Below are positions 1 to 8,575 of a stretch of 64,000 nt of DNA, piece by piece. The notes under the pieces were generated by a model. It was not told the origin of the DNA. It was given only the letters and a program-made list of their open reading frames with translations, and did not search any database. Within the stretch, counting starts at the first letter, position 1. Each line of letters starts with the position of its first letter. Location: NCBI RefSeq assembly GCF_000298315.2, contig NZ_AEYE02000023.1, positions 30,071-94,070 of the forward strand, written 5' to 3'. Both the position numbers and the translations under genes were made by a program. The stretch is from Rhizobium grahamii CCGE 502 (GTDB lineage: Bacteria; Pseudomonadota; Alphaproteobacteria; Rhizobiales; Rhizobiaceae).

Positions 1-479
1 TGCCGACGCGTGCGGGTTCCCTCGCTCGAATTGCTTGGGAAATAGTGCTGATGCTGAACTAGCGCATAACTTCAGGCCGCACGTAGCTTTGGCTGAGCCG
101 GAGCCATGCCTTTCTAATTAGCCTTCCGTACGAGCTTTTCTTGCGCTCGGCGAATGGGTTCGGCATTCGTGGGAAACATCATGTTCTTCGGCTGCACGGT
201 GGTGTGTAGACGATCAGCTGCTGCGGGGTCGGGAGGGAAGCTTAGGTGTTGCCTCCGGAGAGCAAGCGGCCCTCCCTCTGGCATTCGACTTTACGTCCTA
301 GACAGGATACTCGGTCCCCGTTTCCTTGGTCTGGCGAAGAGAAGCGCTCGGTGGCTTCATTCTGCACGTGACCCACTGTGGTAGAGTGCTTCTCTTCTTT
401 CCTTGCTCTGCTCAGCAAAGGACAATCATAAAATACTCCGCTCGGAAAGGCAGTCTAGACGGACTAAGGTCCTAAAAAA
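1..479. other. gene-poor left edge
   Basis: No open frame here has a convincing ribosome binding site or recognisable product. The single plus-strand frame of 76 codons (154-384) has odd composition and no Shine-Dalgarno sequence, so I treat it as chance. No tRNA or insertion-sequence end was recognised. Confidence 0.5.
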
Positions 480-650
480 CCGAGGGGAGGTTCGGGAGCC
501 TGGGTTTGCACGGCAAGCTGCGGGAACCTGGCCCCTCAAGAGCGTCCGGGAGAAAGGGTTCTTGGACACCGCAGTCTGACCTCAAGTGGGGTTTACTAAC
601 ACCTGAGGATCAAGGTGCCAAGGAAGAGCGGTGACTTGGCACCCTTCAAT
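480..650. other. cluster of three hairpins, possible structured RNA
   Basis: Three inverted repeats lie in tandem. The first pairs gaggggaggttc (about 482-493) with gaacctggcccctc (about 524-537), leaving a two-base bulge. The second pairs cctcaagtg with cacctgagg (about 581-609) with one mismatch. The third pairs ggtgccaag with cttggcacc (about 615-645) perfectly around a 12-base loop. No T-run follows the last one, so it is not a classical terminator. I do not recognise a known RNA family. Such density of stems in a short non-coding stretch suggests a structured RNA or the remains of one. Confidence 0.25.
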
Positions 651-810
651 GATACGCCCGAGAGAGTGAACTTTCAACGCCGGTGATTGAGGAGGTTGTA
701 CCATCTGAAGAGGTCTTTTGCGTTCAACATGTCGGCAGCCTTCACTACGCAGTCCAGAGTCAGATTAGCCTTGATGAAATCCGACGCTGGCAAACAATCC
801 GACCTCCTTA

Positions 811-1536
811 TTCCGACGGGTGCGACCGGCGTTCGAACTGGGGGACGCCCTCGCACAGACAAGGATTGCTGGCGAGCGGCCGGCGGGCACTGTCCGCGTG
901 CACGCGTTCCGCTCGGCCGCGCAGAAGCATATCCAACCAATCCTCAAGAGCTTTGCCGAACGCTATCCCGACGTCGTACTGGACATCACGATCGATGATG
1001 AGACGGTTGACATTGTGGCTGGCGGCTATGATGTCGCGGTGAGGATCGGCGAGGTCATCCAACGAGATATGGTCGCCGTCCGTCTGGGGCCCGAATTGCG
1101 GCAACTGGCTGTCGCGACACCCGACTATTTCAGCCAGCACGGTCGCCCCGAGCATCCACGTGATCTTGTCCACCACCGATGCGTACGGTGGCGCTGGCCT
1201 GGACATCAGTCACCCTATGCCTGGGAATTCTTCGAAAACGACGCGTGGTTCGGCGTCGCCGTCAACGGTCCCCTCATCTTGAGCGACAAGGAGATGGCGT
1301 TGAATGCTGCTCTTCAAGGTGTAGGAATAGGATTTGCGGTCGGGGACACGGTAGCGGAATATATTGCGCAAGGGCGGCTAGTCAGCTGCCTCGAAGCTTG
1401 GTCCGCACTGTTCCCGGGTTGGTTTGTTTGCTACCTGCAGCAGCGGCAGATGGCGCCTGCCTAGCGAGCGTTCATTGATGCCGTCAGATCTGGCCCTAAG
1501 GATGACTTATCAGGAGAAGCAAATGTCTTCGGTTGA
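811..1536 (+). pseudogene. LysR-type regulator relic (substrate-binding domain only, internal stop)
   Basis: The translated frame is the effector-binding half of a LysR-family transcription regulator. It starts in the linker (RPAFELGDAL at about 816) and runs through the two-lobed binding fold, with AVRIGEV, VATPDYF and NAALQGVGIGF as recognisable stretches. The N-terminal helix-turn-helix, about 75 residues, is absent: nothing like it is found in any frame upstream. At 1462-1464 a TAG stop follows QMAPA, yet the same frame continues with RAFIDAVRSG, the usual LysR C-terminal ending, to a TGA at 1536. The gene is therefore truncated at the 5' end and broken by a nonsense codon. It cannot bind DNA as it stands. 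Its downstream end overlaps the start of the next small gene. Confidence 0.8.
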
Positions 1537-1834
1537 GCAAATGAAAGAGTTTGCGCGCCTCTTCGACGCACAACTGCCATCGAGCGAAGGTGACGCAGAC
1601 GCATATTTGGAAGTCGATAGCTTCCGAATGTTCGCCCCAACGGAAGAAGGCGACCTGTTCGCACGCCTTGCCCTCTCTAGCAGCGAGACGATCGATCTGA
1701 CAGTCAATCCTCTCTGTGCTGCGCGGCTTGCAGCGACCATCCTCGATCTCGTTGGCAGGTCAGGTGACTTCGTGGTCGATCTCCCCCTTTATGATGCCCG
1801 GACCGGCGGGCAGGTGGCACGACTGCGGCCTTGA
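1523..1834 (+). CDS. hypothetical protein, 103 aa
   Basis: I do not recognise this protein. The start ATG at 1523 follows a good Shine-Dalgarno (aggagaag, 1512-1519), which is why I prefer it to the longer frame beginning at 1424. The product is acidic and soluble, with no membrane segment or signal peptide. It is rich in hydrophobic-acidic alternation (LFARLALSSSETIDLTV) and ends GGQVARLRP. It overlaps the decayed tail of the LysR relic by 14 bases, so it may once have been the last gene of that unit. It shows no frameshift. Function unknown. Confidence 0.5.
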   Translation: MSSVEQMKEFARLFDAQLPSSEGDADAYLEVDSFRMFAPTEEGDLFARLALSSSETIDLTVNPLCAARLAATILDLVGRSGDFVVDLPLYDARTGGQVARLRP

Positions 1835-1862
1835 GTAAGGTCAACAATTGGCGACGATGACA

Positions 1863-2020
1863 ATGATCAGTGGTGAGGCACCTCTGCAATCGTGTGGCTG
1901 TCACGCATCGCGGCCGGATCGTCGAGCAGGGCCGCAGCGAGACGATCCCTGACAGTACCGCAGCATGACTACACCGAGCGCCTCCTTGCCGTACGGGCAA
2001 TGCTTGCCATAGACATCTTG
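1863..2020 (+). pseudogene. peptide-type ABC transporter ATPase relic (C-terminal fragment)
   Basis: The plus-strand frame from about 1867 reads SVVRHLCNRVAV followed by HRGRIVEQGRSETI. This is the segment just after Walker B and the H-loop in Opp/Dpp-family oligopeptide ABC ATPases. After about 1950 the reading frame changes and the family's next motif, PQHDYTERLLAV, appears in another frame. The Walker A, signature and Walker B regions are missing. It is a short, frameshifted remnant of an oligopeptide transporter ATPase. Identification rests on these motifs only. Confidence 0.65.
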
Positions 2021-2302
2021 CGACCACCATTCGCTGCACGATACCAAGTGCCGCCCGTTGGTGCGTTGGCTTTTCGTACCGATGGCAATAGCGTTTCGGC
2101 GTTGGCTGCTTGGCCAAAGAAACATTCTCGAGCACTCGGGCAAAATTGAAGAAGACCACCTTTAGCGCCGCATGGTCGGCGGACCAGCCCTGCAAGGGCG
2201 GCACACTCGTCTTTTCGAGTAATAATCGCTCACCAGTCCCTTTCCCCCAACCGGTGGCTCTCACCCCAATGTCTAGATCCTAAACCAGATCCCGGGCCTC
2301 GC

Positions 2303-3262
2303 TTGGCTTTCAGCTCGGAAATGGAGATGAGATTGCCGGTAGAGACGTCGTGCTTTGCCTGGGTGTCGGAAACGCAAAACCTTCCCGTCGAGCCGATTGG
2401 CACTCCGGCTCCGGGGCTATCGCGGATAGTCAGGAACCCATGGCGACTAGCATGGGTGCGGTGTCGCACCCTTGGACAACGTCATTATCCTGGGCTCCGG
2501 CCTAACGATGATCGATCAGGTCCTGGCTCTTCGCGCATTTGGACATCGCGGTAAGATCGATATCCTGTCACGCCGGGGTCTCGCACCGCTTGGGCATGCC
2601 AGGACCGCCCCTGCTCCAATGAGGATCGATGCGCAGGCGTTGCCGGAGACGATCAGCGGGATATTGAGGGCCCTTCGCGCCGACGCAAATGCCGCAAACG
2701 ACTGGCGGGCGGTAATGGACGGCCTGCGTCCTATCACACAGGAAATCTGGAAGCGGCTCTCGCTCGACGAGAGGTCACGGTTCCTCCGCCACGCGCTCCC
2801 CTGGTGGAACATTCACCGTCATCGCGTTGCACCGGAAGTCTTCGAAAGATTCAACACACTGGTCGGCGATGGACAGGTCCGGTTTCACGCCGGCTTTGTC
2901 AAGTCGATCGAGATGAAGGCGGCCGCCGGCATCGTCGCAGCCTACAGAATGCGAGGCGGGCAGCAAATGCTGAAATCAGTGCTGACTGGCTGATCAATTG
3001 CACGGGAATGGAGCGCGCGGGGATTGCTCACTCACCGTTGCTGAAAGAACTGATGAGGGTGAACTTGATTGCACCGGATCCGCTCGGGCTCGGAATCCAG
3101 GTCGATGAACATTCGCAGGTCGTGGCGCCGAACGGGACTGTATCTGGTCGCCTGTTCGTAGTAGGTGCGCTGACGGCGGGGCAGAACTGGGAGATAACAG
3201 CTGTTCCAGACATCAGGGTGCAGGCAAAAGCAATCGCCAAGCACATCACACGAGGACAGTGA
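2303..3262 (+). pseudogene. YdhS-like FAD/NAD(P)-binding protein relic, several frameshifts
   Basis: Three plus-strand frames join into one protein of the FAD-NAD(P)-binding (YdhS-like) family. From about 2303 to 2455 the frame reads LPVEPIGTPAPGL and IVRNPWRLA. From 2472 to about 2960 it reads VIILGSGLTMIDQVLAL, the second dinucleotide-binding motif of this family, then the helical middle. After a shift near 2960 it reads ISADWLINCTGMER and ends with LFVVGALTAGQNWEITAVPDIRVQA. The N-terminal FAD-binding domain, about 150 residues, is missing. With two frameshifts and a 5' deletion the gene is dead. It lies among other relics and has no intact partner. Confidence 0.75.
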
Positions 3263-3764
3263 GTCGCGCTGATGAAGTTTGGCTGCCCATTGCATTGCGC
3301 TACGAGCTGGATTGGGGTGCCTCGCCTGCCCATTGGGGCAGGGGCTGCGCTGACGGAGGGACGCCGCAAACCTGCTGGTTAAGCCGAAAACCCGTCATTT
3401 TCGGGAGGGCGTGCTGAGCGTCCAATCCTAGTGTGTCAGAAACCCTACTCAACGCTTCCGTGATTGCTGAGCAACGCGACGTACGCGAAGCCGGCCGGGG
3501 CACTAATGGGCGTTTGTGCCGCCTTCCTCGCACACCAGGATCCCATGCGAAATCCATTCTCTTAAATAGATCAAGGATCAGGGCCCTACATTGCGATGCG
3601 GCTCGATCCCGGACTAGCACAGCTGGGGCATTCGTATCGAGATGCGAAAATCTTCGGCTTCGTTCCGTCTCAATGACGCATGTTTGAACCGGGAAGCACA
3701 TAGTCAGCGGCTCCGGCAAATGCGCACAGCACGTGCCCGTATCGATTAAGCAAGATCGCCCGGT
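3263..3764. other. non-coding stretch
   Basis: I see no supported gene here. The long minus-strand frame (3300-3719) lacks a ribosome binding site and resembles no family. No hairpin followed by a T-run marks the end of the neighbouring dehydrogenase gene. Confidence 0.4.
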
Positions 3765-4634
3765 TCATCGGGAAGGAACTGGTACTTTGCCTCTATAATC
3801 GTAAAAGCCCCTTCCGACCTTTCGCCCAAGCCAGCCGGCTTCAACATATTTCACAAGCAACGGACAGGGACGATATTTGGTGTCAGCGAGCCCGTCGCGT
3901 AGCGAATTCATAATGGCAAGACAGGTGTCGAGGCCAATGAAATCGGCAAGCTCGAGCGGCCCCATCGGGTGCTTTGCCCCCATCCGCATGCTCGTGTCGA
4001 TATCGATGACAGAGCCTACACCCTCATGCAGCGTGTAGACCGCTTCATTGATCATGGAGATCATGATCCGATGCACGGCAAAGCCGGGGTAGTCTTCCAA
4101 TTCCACGACAGTTTTTCCGAGGCGTTGAACGACGGACCGGATAGTTTCAAATGTCTCCCTGCTGGTCGCAATGCCGCGGATGAGCTCTACAAGCTTTGTC
4201 GACGGGACCGGGTTCATGAAATGCAGCCCCATGAACTGTTCCGGACGATCAGTTACCCCTGCCATCCGTGTGATCGAAAACGACGACGTGTTCGAGGTGA
4301 GGATTGTCTCTGATTTCAGATGTGGGGTCAGGTCCGCGAATATCTTGTGCTTAAGATGCTCGTTCTCAGTCGCGGCCTCGACAATGAGGTCGCTGCTGCC
4401 GAGGTCTGTCAGGTTCGGGGTCATCCGTATATGGGCGCCTGCCCCCCGCCTTTCCTCTGTCTCTTCGCGCGCCGCGATCTCATCCAACTGCAGGGCAATA
4501 TTGCCTGTCGCTTGCGCTAGGGCTTTCGTGTCGACGTCCATCAACGTGACATCATATCCGGAAGAAGCGAAAGCACCTGCGATGCCGCAGCCCATGTGCC
4601 CGGCTCCAACTACTCCTATCTTCTGGATGATCAT
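3765..4634 (-). CDS. 3-hydroxyacyl-CoA (3-hydroxybutyryl-CoA) dehydrogenase
   Basis: This enzyme interconverts L-3-hydroxyacyl-CoA and 3-ketoacyl-CoA with NAD(H), as in beta-oxidation or butyrate/poly-hydroxybutyrate metabolism in the cytosol. At 289 residues it is a stand-alone short-chain type, without the crotonase domain of large fusion enzymes. The N-terminal Rossmann fold shows VVGAGHMGCGIA (about residues 8-19) and the acidic end of beta-2 (LMDVD). The catalytic histidine lies in GLHFMNPVP and the partner glutamate in TKLVELIRG. The C-terminal dimer domain has ELADFIGLDTCLAIM and ends with GRKVGRGFYDY, the family's usual close. I chose the ATG at 4634, preceded by ggaagg, over a start 11 codons upstream. 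The gene stands alone between relics, so its partner thiolase or transferase is not visible here. Confidence 0.88.
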   Translation of the reverse strand: MIIQKIGVVGAGHMGCGIAGAFASSGYDVTLMDVDTKALAQATGNIALQLDEIAAREETEERRGAGAHIRMTPNLTDLGSSDLIVEAATENEHLKHKIFADLTPHLKSETILTSNTSSFSITRMAGVTDRPEQFMGLHFMNPVPSTKLVELIRGIATSRETFETIRSVVQRLGKTVVELEDYPGFAVHRIMISMINEAVYTLHEGVGSVIDIDTSMRMGAKHPMGPLELADFIGLDTCLAIMNSLRDGLADTKYRPCPLLVKYVEAGWLGRKVGRGFYDYRGKVPVPSR

Positions 4635-4691
4635 CCTTCCCACCCTTCCCTGAACAATCAGATTCACTCTTTCGGCGAAGATCCGCGGGCT

Positions 4692-4955
4692 TTAGCGTTT
4701 AAGGACGATGTTGCGCCCATGGCTATCGGGCGCAACGTCGAGCCTGGAGGTATCTGCTCCTCGGATAATCGTCGCGAGACGGAGCATGGGTTCTGTCCCC
4801 AGCCCGAATTCATCGACCATTATGTCGAAGGTGCAGAGCTCGCCACGGTGGCTCCAGTAGACCTCCTCGATGTCGAAGGGCGTGGCGCAGAAGCGGTCGG
4901 CATGGCCAGGACAAGGACGCGATACTTCGGCAGTGGCCTCGTCGGGCGATCGCAA
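4692..4955 (-). pseudogene. ChrB-like chromate-resistance protein relic
   Basis: The minus-strand frame contains ATPFDIEEVYWSHRGELC, then FDIMVDEFGLG, then LRLATIIRGADTSRLDVAP. These are consecutive motifs of the C-terminal ChrB domain, found in chromate-sensing or resistance proteins next to ChrA transporters. The preceding KIDRIACPWLIRRFIDP-type segment is gone, and the protein stops soon after the RGADT motif, where intact members go on for about 50 residues. No chrA transporter is nearby. It is a fragment of about 60 meaningful residues and not a working gene. Confidence 0.65.
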
Positions 4956-5715
4956 CCCCTTGCTCGAGCATTTGCATCGCTGTCTTGCGATGTCAAGTTA
5001 TTGTGAGCCTATCGGCCGGTCTTGCTCCAGCTGTAGTGAACCTGTGCTCAGTTCGGGAGAAGCCGGAAATGAACGCTTCATCCCTAAGAGGTTTGACGGA
5101 CGAGGCTTGCCAATTCCCACTGCAGTGGGCACTGCGTCCACCATCTGGTACAACTGGCCACAATGTCGCGCAGCGACACGATCGGATTGGCAATCGCGAT
5201 TACCGGCATGAGCTTGATGAAGGGATCTGAGGGGGCGACGGGAGTACCCTCACGCAGCTTCTCCGAGCTTTTCCCGCACCATCCGATTGGAAAGCGGCAC
5301 ATCACCACGACGGTTTCGGCTTCTACTTCGCTGGCGCACTCCCACACGCTGGCCTGGCGCTTCCTTACCGAGGCAAATGCCTTGGATCGGCGGCGAAGTC
5401 ATCGAGCGCATTTTCGTCATTACCGGCGCGCCGGGCGTGCTGCCGATCACGCGGTTAAATTGGTCAGGGAGATTTCGATAAAGGACGGCACGGCCTGGGG
5501 TGGTAGATTCCCCATGATGCTTTTTTGACAAGGATGCGGCAGGTGTCAGCAGATGAGCCGGCCATAAAGGCCTTTTCCCGGGCCCAACTCGCCACCCGGC
5601 GCAAATTGTACGATAGCTGCCGACTTCTCCGCGTCGATAGCCTCGACTTCGACGGTCGCATGTGGTTTTCGAGGATGGCCCAGACTTGCGTCCGCAAACG
5701 TGTCGCCTCGATTAC
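4956..5715. other. 760 bases without a recognisable gene
   Basis: Several overlapping frames of 60-120 codons exist on both strands, but none has both a ribosome binding site and a recognisable product. The context of relics on the left suggests further decayed coding DNA that I cannot assign. Confidence 0.4.
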
Positions 5716-6357
5716 TTACTGCCTTCCTTCCGTGCGCATCGGATCCGGCCTCACGGTGTGCCACTCGGTCTGATCCTTGCACACCGTCTCCACTTTAAGC
5801 GAGCCCGCCGGCAGTGGGCGTAACAATTCTTCCTCCCGCTTGGTAAGATCGATCCACGCTTTCCAATCGTTCGGTTGAAGAACAGCGACTTGGCGATTGT
5901 GGAAGGGCTCCACATCCGGCCCCGGCTCAGTCGTCAACATCGAGAACGCTGGGGGCTGATTTCCCTCGCCAGCCCGCCAGATACCGGCGATCGCCATAAA
6001 CGGCGCCCCTGCGAACGAGAACCGATGCTTCGTTTTCGGGTGCTTTTTTCCGGTGAATTCAAAGAAAGCGGTGGCGGGAATAAGGCAGCGGTGGCTACTG
6101 CCGAAACGTCTTCCTTCCGATCGAAAGTTAAACACGGGGCCACCATTGCGGGGCGGAGGAAAGCCAAACTTCATTTGTGCCAGCTCTGCAATATTGTCAC
6201 CGGCGGTTCGCATGACTGGGGCGGTGTCGCCGATCTTGATGTCACTAACCCGCGGCAGATCCCCCTCGCTTTGCCGCGTTGGGATCCCAAGTGCCAAATC
6301 TTGCATCATCTTGCAGTATTCTGCGTAGCGGATGTGTTGCTCGTAGTCATTGCACAT
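5716..6357 (-). CDS. SRAP family protein (SOS response-associated, HMCES/YedK-like)
   Basis: SRAP proteins form a covalent thiazolidine link with abasic sites in single-stranded DNA through Cys2 and so protect them from strand cleavage. The start ATG at 6357 gives the required N-terminus Met-Cys-Asn-Asp, because the catalytic Cys2 must be exposed after Met removal. Starts further upstream would bury it, which decides the start. Other active-site features are visible: FNFRSE (conserved Asn), ATAFFEF (conserved Glu) and EPFHNRQVAVL (His, usually in a HDRMPV-type motif). At 213 residues it is the usual bacterial length. The second half of the motif is HNRQ where HDRM is common, a tolerated variation. 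Rhizobial genomes often keep several plasmid copies; none of the usual ligD/ku partners is recognisable alongside. Confidence 0.88.
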   Translation of the reverse strand: MCNDYEQHIRYAEYCKMMQDLALGIPTRQSEGDLPRVSDIKIGDTAPVMRTAGDNIAELAQMKFGFPPPRNGGPVFNFRSEGRRFGSSHRCLIPATAFFEFTGKKHPKTKHRFSFAGAPFMAIAGIWRAGEGNQPPAFSMLTTEPGPDVEPFHNRQVAVLQPNDWKAWIDLTKREEELLRPLPAGSLKVETVCKDQTEWHTVRPDPMRTEGRQ

Positions 6358-6629
6358 AGGGTGAGCCTGAGCTTCAAGAGGGTCGAAACGTGGTCGCCGA
6401 CAATCTGAGCGGATAGCGTCTACGCTTTTCAGTGAGGCCGTACTGCTCAACGGTTGGCTTGACGCTCATGGGGCTTAGCCACGAGCAGATCGAAACATCT
6501 GCGCGGACGCATGCAAAACCTTGCTTGCTCGTGTTTGTTCCGACTATGGATTCGTAATCTCCAAAATAGCGTTCTTCGGAGGGCCAAAGATCGATAGGAG
6601 ACGGAAGCAGTCCGATTTCGTCATAATTG

Positions 6630-6839
6630 CTAAGAGACACTGTCCCGACCCTGCAGCCGCTTGGCATAACATAGTTTGTCATTAAATTTCCAACGGCTAT
6701 ACAGGTCCCTGAAACCCAGCCGGCAAGCATTTGGGCCAGGTGAAAACTCAGGTGGGACTTTGAAGTGTTCGCGCAGGTGCTCATAATCGAGACGGACACC
6801 GTGTTCGTAGATGTAGCCGCCATCGGTTCTGAAACTCAC
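6630..6839 (-). CDS. possible small hypothetical protein, 69 aa
   Basis: The frame begins at a GTG whose bases overlap the TGA stop of the upstream channel-like gene (GTGA overlap, 6836-6839), an arrangement typical of translational coupling. The product is hydrophilic, with aromatic residues and many charges (YIYEHGVRLDYEHLREHFKV), and has no known motif. It could equally be the start of a longer decayed gene, since the region after it (6358-6629) holds nothing recognisable. Function unknown. Confidence 0.3.
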   Translation of the reverse strand: MSFRTDGGYIYEHGVRLDYEHLREHFKVPPEFSPGPNACRLGFRDLYSRWKFNDKLCYAKRLQGRDSVS

Positions 6840-7924
6840 GGATATATGACCGCCTCATCTTGCGGCCGGCGGCACTCGATCTCAGTCATCCCATAGCCCA
6901 GCGTCGGCCCCACGCGGCGCACGAGCGGCTCCCATAGACTGCGCTGATCGGCATAGCGCTCTTGATTTGGGTTCGTTTCCACCGAGGCGCGCCGGAGCAC
7001 CTCCATCGCCGCGGCATAGCTCCTATCGAGATCCCACGCCTGCGCGGCGTCGGTGGGCGTCTCATTGCCTGTCGGAAAATGTTGATCAAGTGTTGCGAGC
7101 AGTAACCGGGCACATCTTCGCAAGGCGTCTACGGGTGCCGAGCGCACCAATACGCTGTGCTTCTGCCGATCGAGCGCTGTATCGATCAGGGTGGTGAGAT
7201 CGAGCAATATGAAGCTTAGCCGCGACACTGAGTAAAGGGGATCCGTGAAGCGAAAATAAAACAGCAGCGGATAGAAATGATGCGCCTCCTTCGTCATGGC
7301 GAGCGGACGCACGAGGTTGCCGAGTTCGCTGGTCGCGCTGGTGAAATCGCCGCCCGGGCCGAGCCTTGCCAGCATCTCGGCTGCATCACCCGTGCCGCCC
7401 GTCATCAGGTCGACGGTGAGCGCCAGAGCGTTCCTTTCACGAAGCGCAGAGTAGACTTGCACGAGATAGCTCAGCACCAGTGACAGCACCGATGCCCCGA
7501 TCAGAGAGTTGAGCAGGAAGAGGATGCGCATGCCAGAGGTATGCGGCGAATAATCGCCGCCCCCGACGATGGAGAGGCTGTTCCCCGCAACCAGCAGAGC
7601 AGTTACGAAATCCGTGGGCGTTCCGCCACTGCTCGTCCGGATTGCGGTGCCGAGGTCGGGACGGATGACGAGTGCGGCACCGACCGTCAGACCCAGCGCC
7701 CAGAACGCAATTAGCGCGATGACGATTATCGGGCCCGCAAAGGACAATGCTGCAGAGCCGCGGCGGCCGAGTAGCCCGACCAGGCCTTTCACCAACGCCC
7801 AGATGAGCCGGTTCCAGCGGGGCGCGAGCAATCCGGTGCCGGCGCGAGCATAAAGGACGGTAAGGAAGACGTCGGCCAGGAAGAGCAACATCAGCCCAGC
7901 GCCGACGATTTGTTCGAAGGTCAT
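6836..7924 (-). CDS. two-helix potassium channel-like membrane protein
   Basis: The predicted protein has 362 residues. Hydrophobic segments lie at the N-terminus (about residues 4-22), at about 50-85 (IIVIALIAFWALGLTVGAAL) and after the pore loop at about 130-160 (ILFLLNSLIGASVLSLVLSYLV). Between the last two, SLSIVGGGDYSP matches the selectivity filter region of K+ channels, usually T-V-G-Y-G-D. Here the Tyr is Gly and the Thr is Ile or shifted, so K+ selectivity is uncertain. The C-terminal 200 residues are cytosolic and lack an RCK/TrkA nucleotide fold; they may gate the pore. The ATG at 7924 opens the first membrane helix. A TTG at 7945 with a gaggtgagg site just before it is an alternative start. 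The gene heads a small unit with downstream frame 6630-6839. Confidence 0.7.
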   Translation of the reverse strand: MTFEQIVGAGLMLLFLADVFLTVLYARAGTGLLAPRWNRLIWALVKGLVGLLGRRGSAALSFAGPIIVIALIAFWALGLTVGAALVIRPDLGTAIRTSSGGTPTDFVTALLVAGNSLSIVGGGDYSPHTSGMRILFLLNSLIGASVLSLVLSYLVQVYSALRERNALALTVDLMTGGTGDAAEMLARLGPGGDFTSATSELGNLVRPLAMTKEAHHFYPLLFYFRFTDPLYSVSRLSFILLDLTTLIDTALDRQKHSVLVRSAPVDALRRCARLLLATLDQHFPTGNETPTDAAQAWDLDRSYAAAMEVLRRASVETNPNQERYADQRSLWEPLVRRVGPTLGYGMTEIECRRPQDEAVIYP

Positions 7925-7973
7925 GGCCAACGGCCCGCAAGGCAAGACCTCACCTCACAGTGCAACCGCGCTC

Positions 7974-8561
7974 TCATTCATCACCAGCGCCAGCTGGCTT
8001 CCTGGAGGTGCTGCTTGCGCTGCCCGGCGTCGACCGCAGATCGGCCAGCTCTTTACGAGCCGCGTCGCGGCGTGAGGCCTCAATACCTTTTGGAAAGCCG
8101 CTGCGGTCGCCATAGCGGGCATGACCCTCGTACCTTGTGTGACGCCTCGTAGTGGCGCTGGTTGCCATGATGTCGAGCAGGGTGATGCAGGCAACTATTG
8201 CCAATGCGACGCCGACGGTTTCGCGCTTAGGGTTGTCGGGACGCATGGCGGTCCCGAGGGTAGCGATATCGAGTGCGTCACCGGCGATGCGGCTTGCAAG
8301 CCCGGCCTGTTTGTTCACAGACAGCGTCATGAAGCCGGCGCCTATCTCGCGCACGCCATAGGCGCGCACGAGATTTTCCCTGCCCCGCATGCCGAGCGCG
8401 CTGGTGATCCTTTCGGCCGCAAAGATTTCGGCGAAGCCAAGGGCGATGCTGAACCAGCCGAGATTGCGCGCCAGCCGATCGAAGGAACTGAAAGAGCTCG
8501 GGCCGGACCGCAGGACCTTCGGATCACCTTTGGAGCGAGTCATGTCGGAGAGAAAAGCCAT
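7974..8561 (-). CDS. hypothetical membrane protein, 195 aa
   Basis: I recognise this only as a small membrane protein type that recurs in alphaproteobacteria, without known function. Residues about 25-50 (LARNLGWFSIALGFAEIFAA) form an amphipathic to hydrophobic helix. A conserved-looking block follows (GRENLVRAYGVREIGAGF). A second block (GDALDIATLGTAM) and a third hydrophobic stretch (VGVALAIVACITLLDIMA) come later. The C-terminal 50 residues are charged and repetitive. It starts 14 bases after the stop of the zinc alcohol dehydrogenase on the same strand, so the two are probably cotranscribed. No clear Shine-Dalgarno is seen before the ATG, which suggests coupling. Confidence 0.65.
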   Translation of the reverse strand: MAFLSDMTRSKGDPKVLRSGPSSFSSFDRLARNLGWFSIALGFAEIFAAERITSALGMRGRENLVRAYGVREIGAGFMTLSVNKQAGLASRIAGDALDIATLGTAMRPDNPKRETVGVALAIVACITLLDIMATSATTRRHTRYEGHARYGDRSGFPKGIEASRRDAARKELADLRSTPGSASSTSRKPAGAGDE

Positions 8562-8575
8562 TTTGGAACCCAGCG

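Noticed and set aside
674-940. Minus-strand frame ending LNAKDLFRWYNLLNHRR, suspected transposase end
   Set aside because: No catalytic motif, terminal inverted repeat or target duplication could be found.
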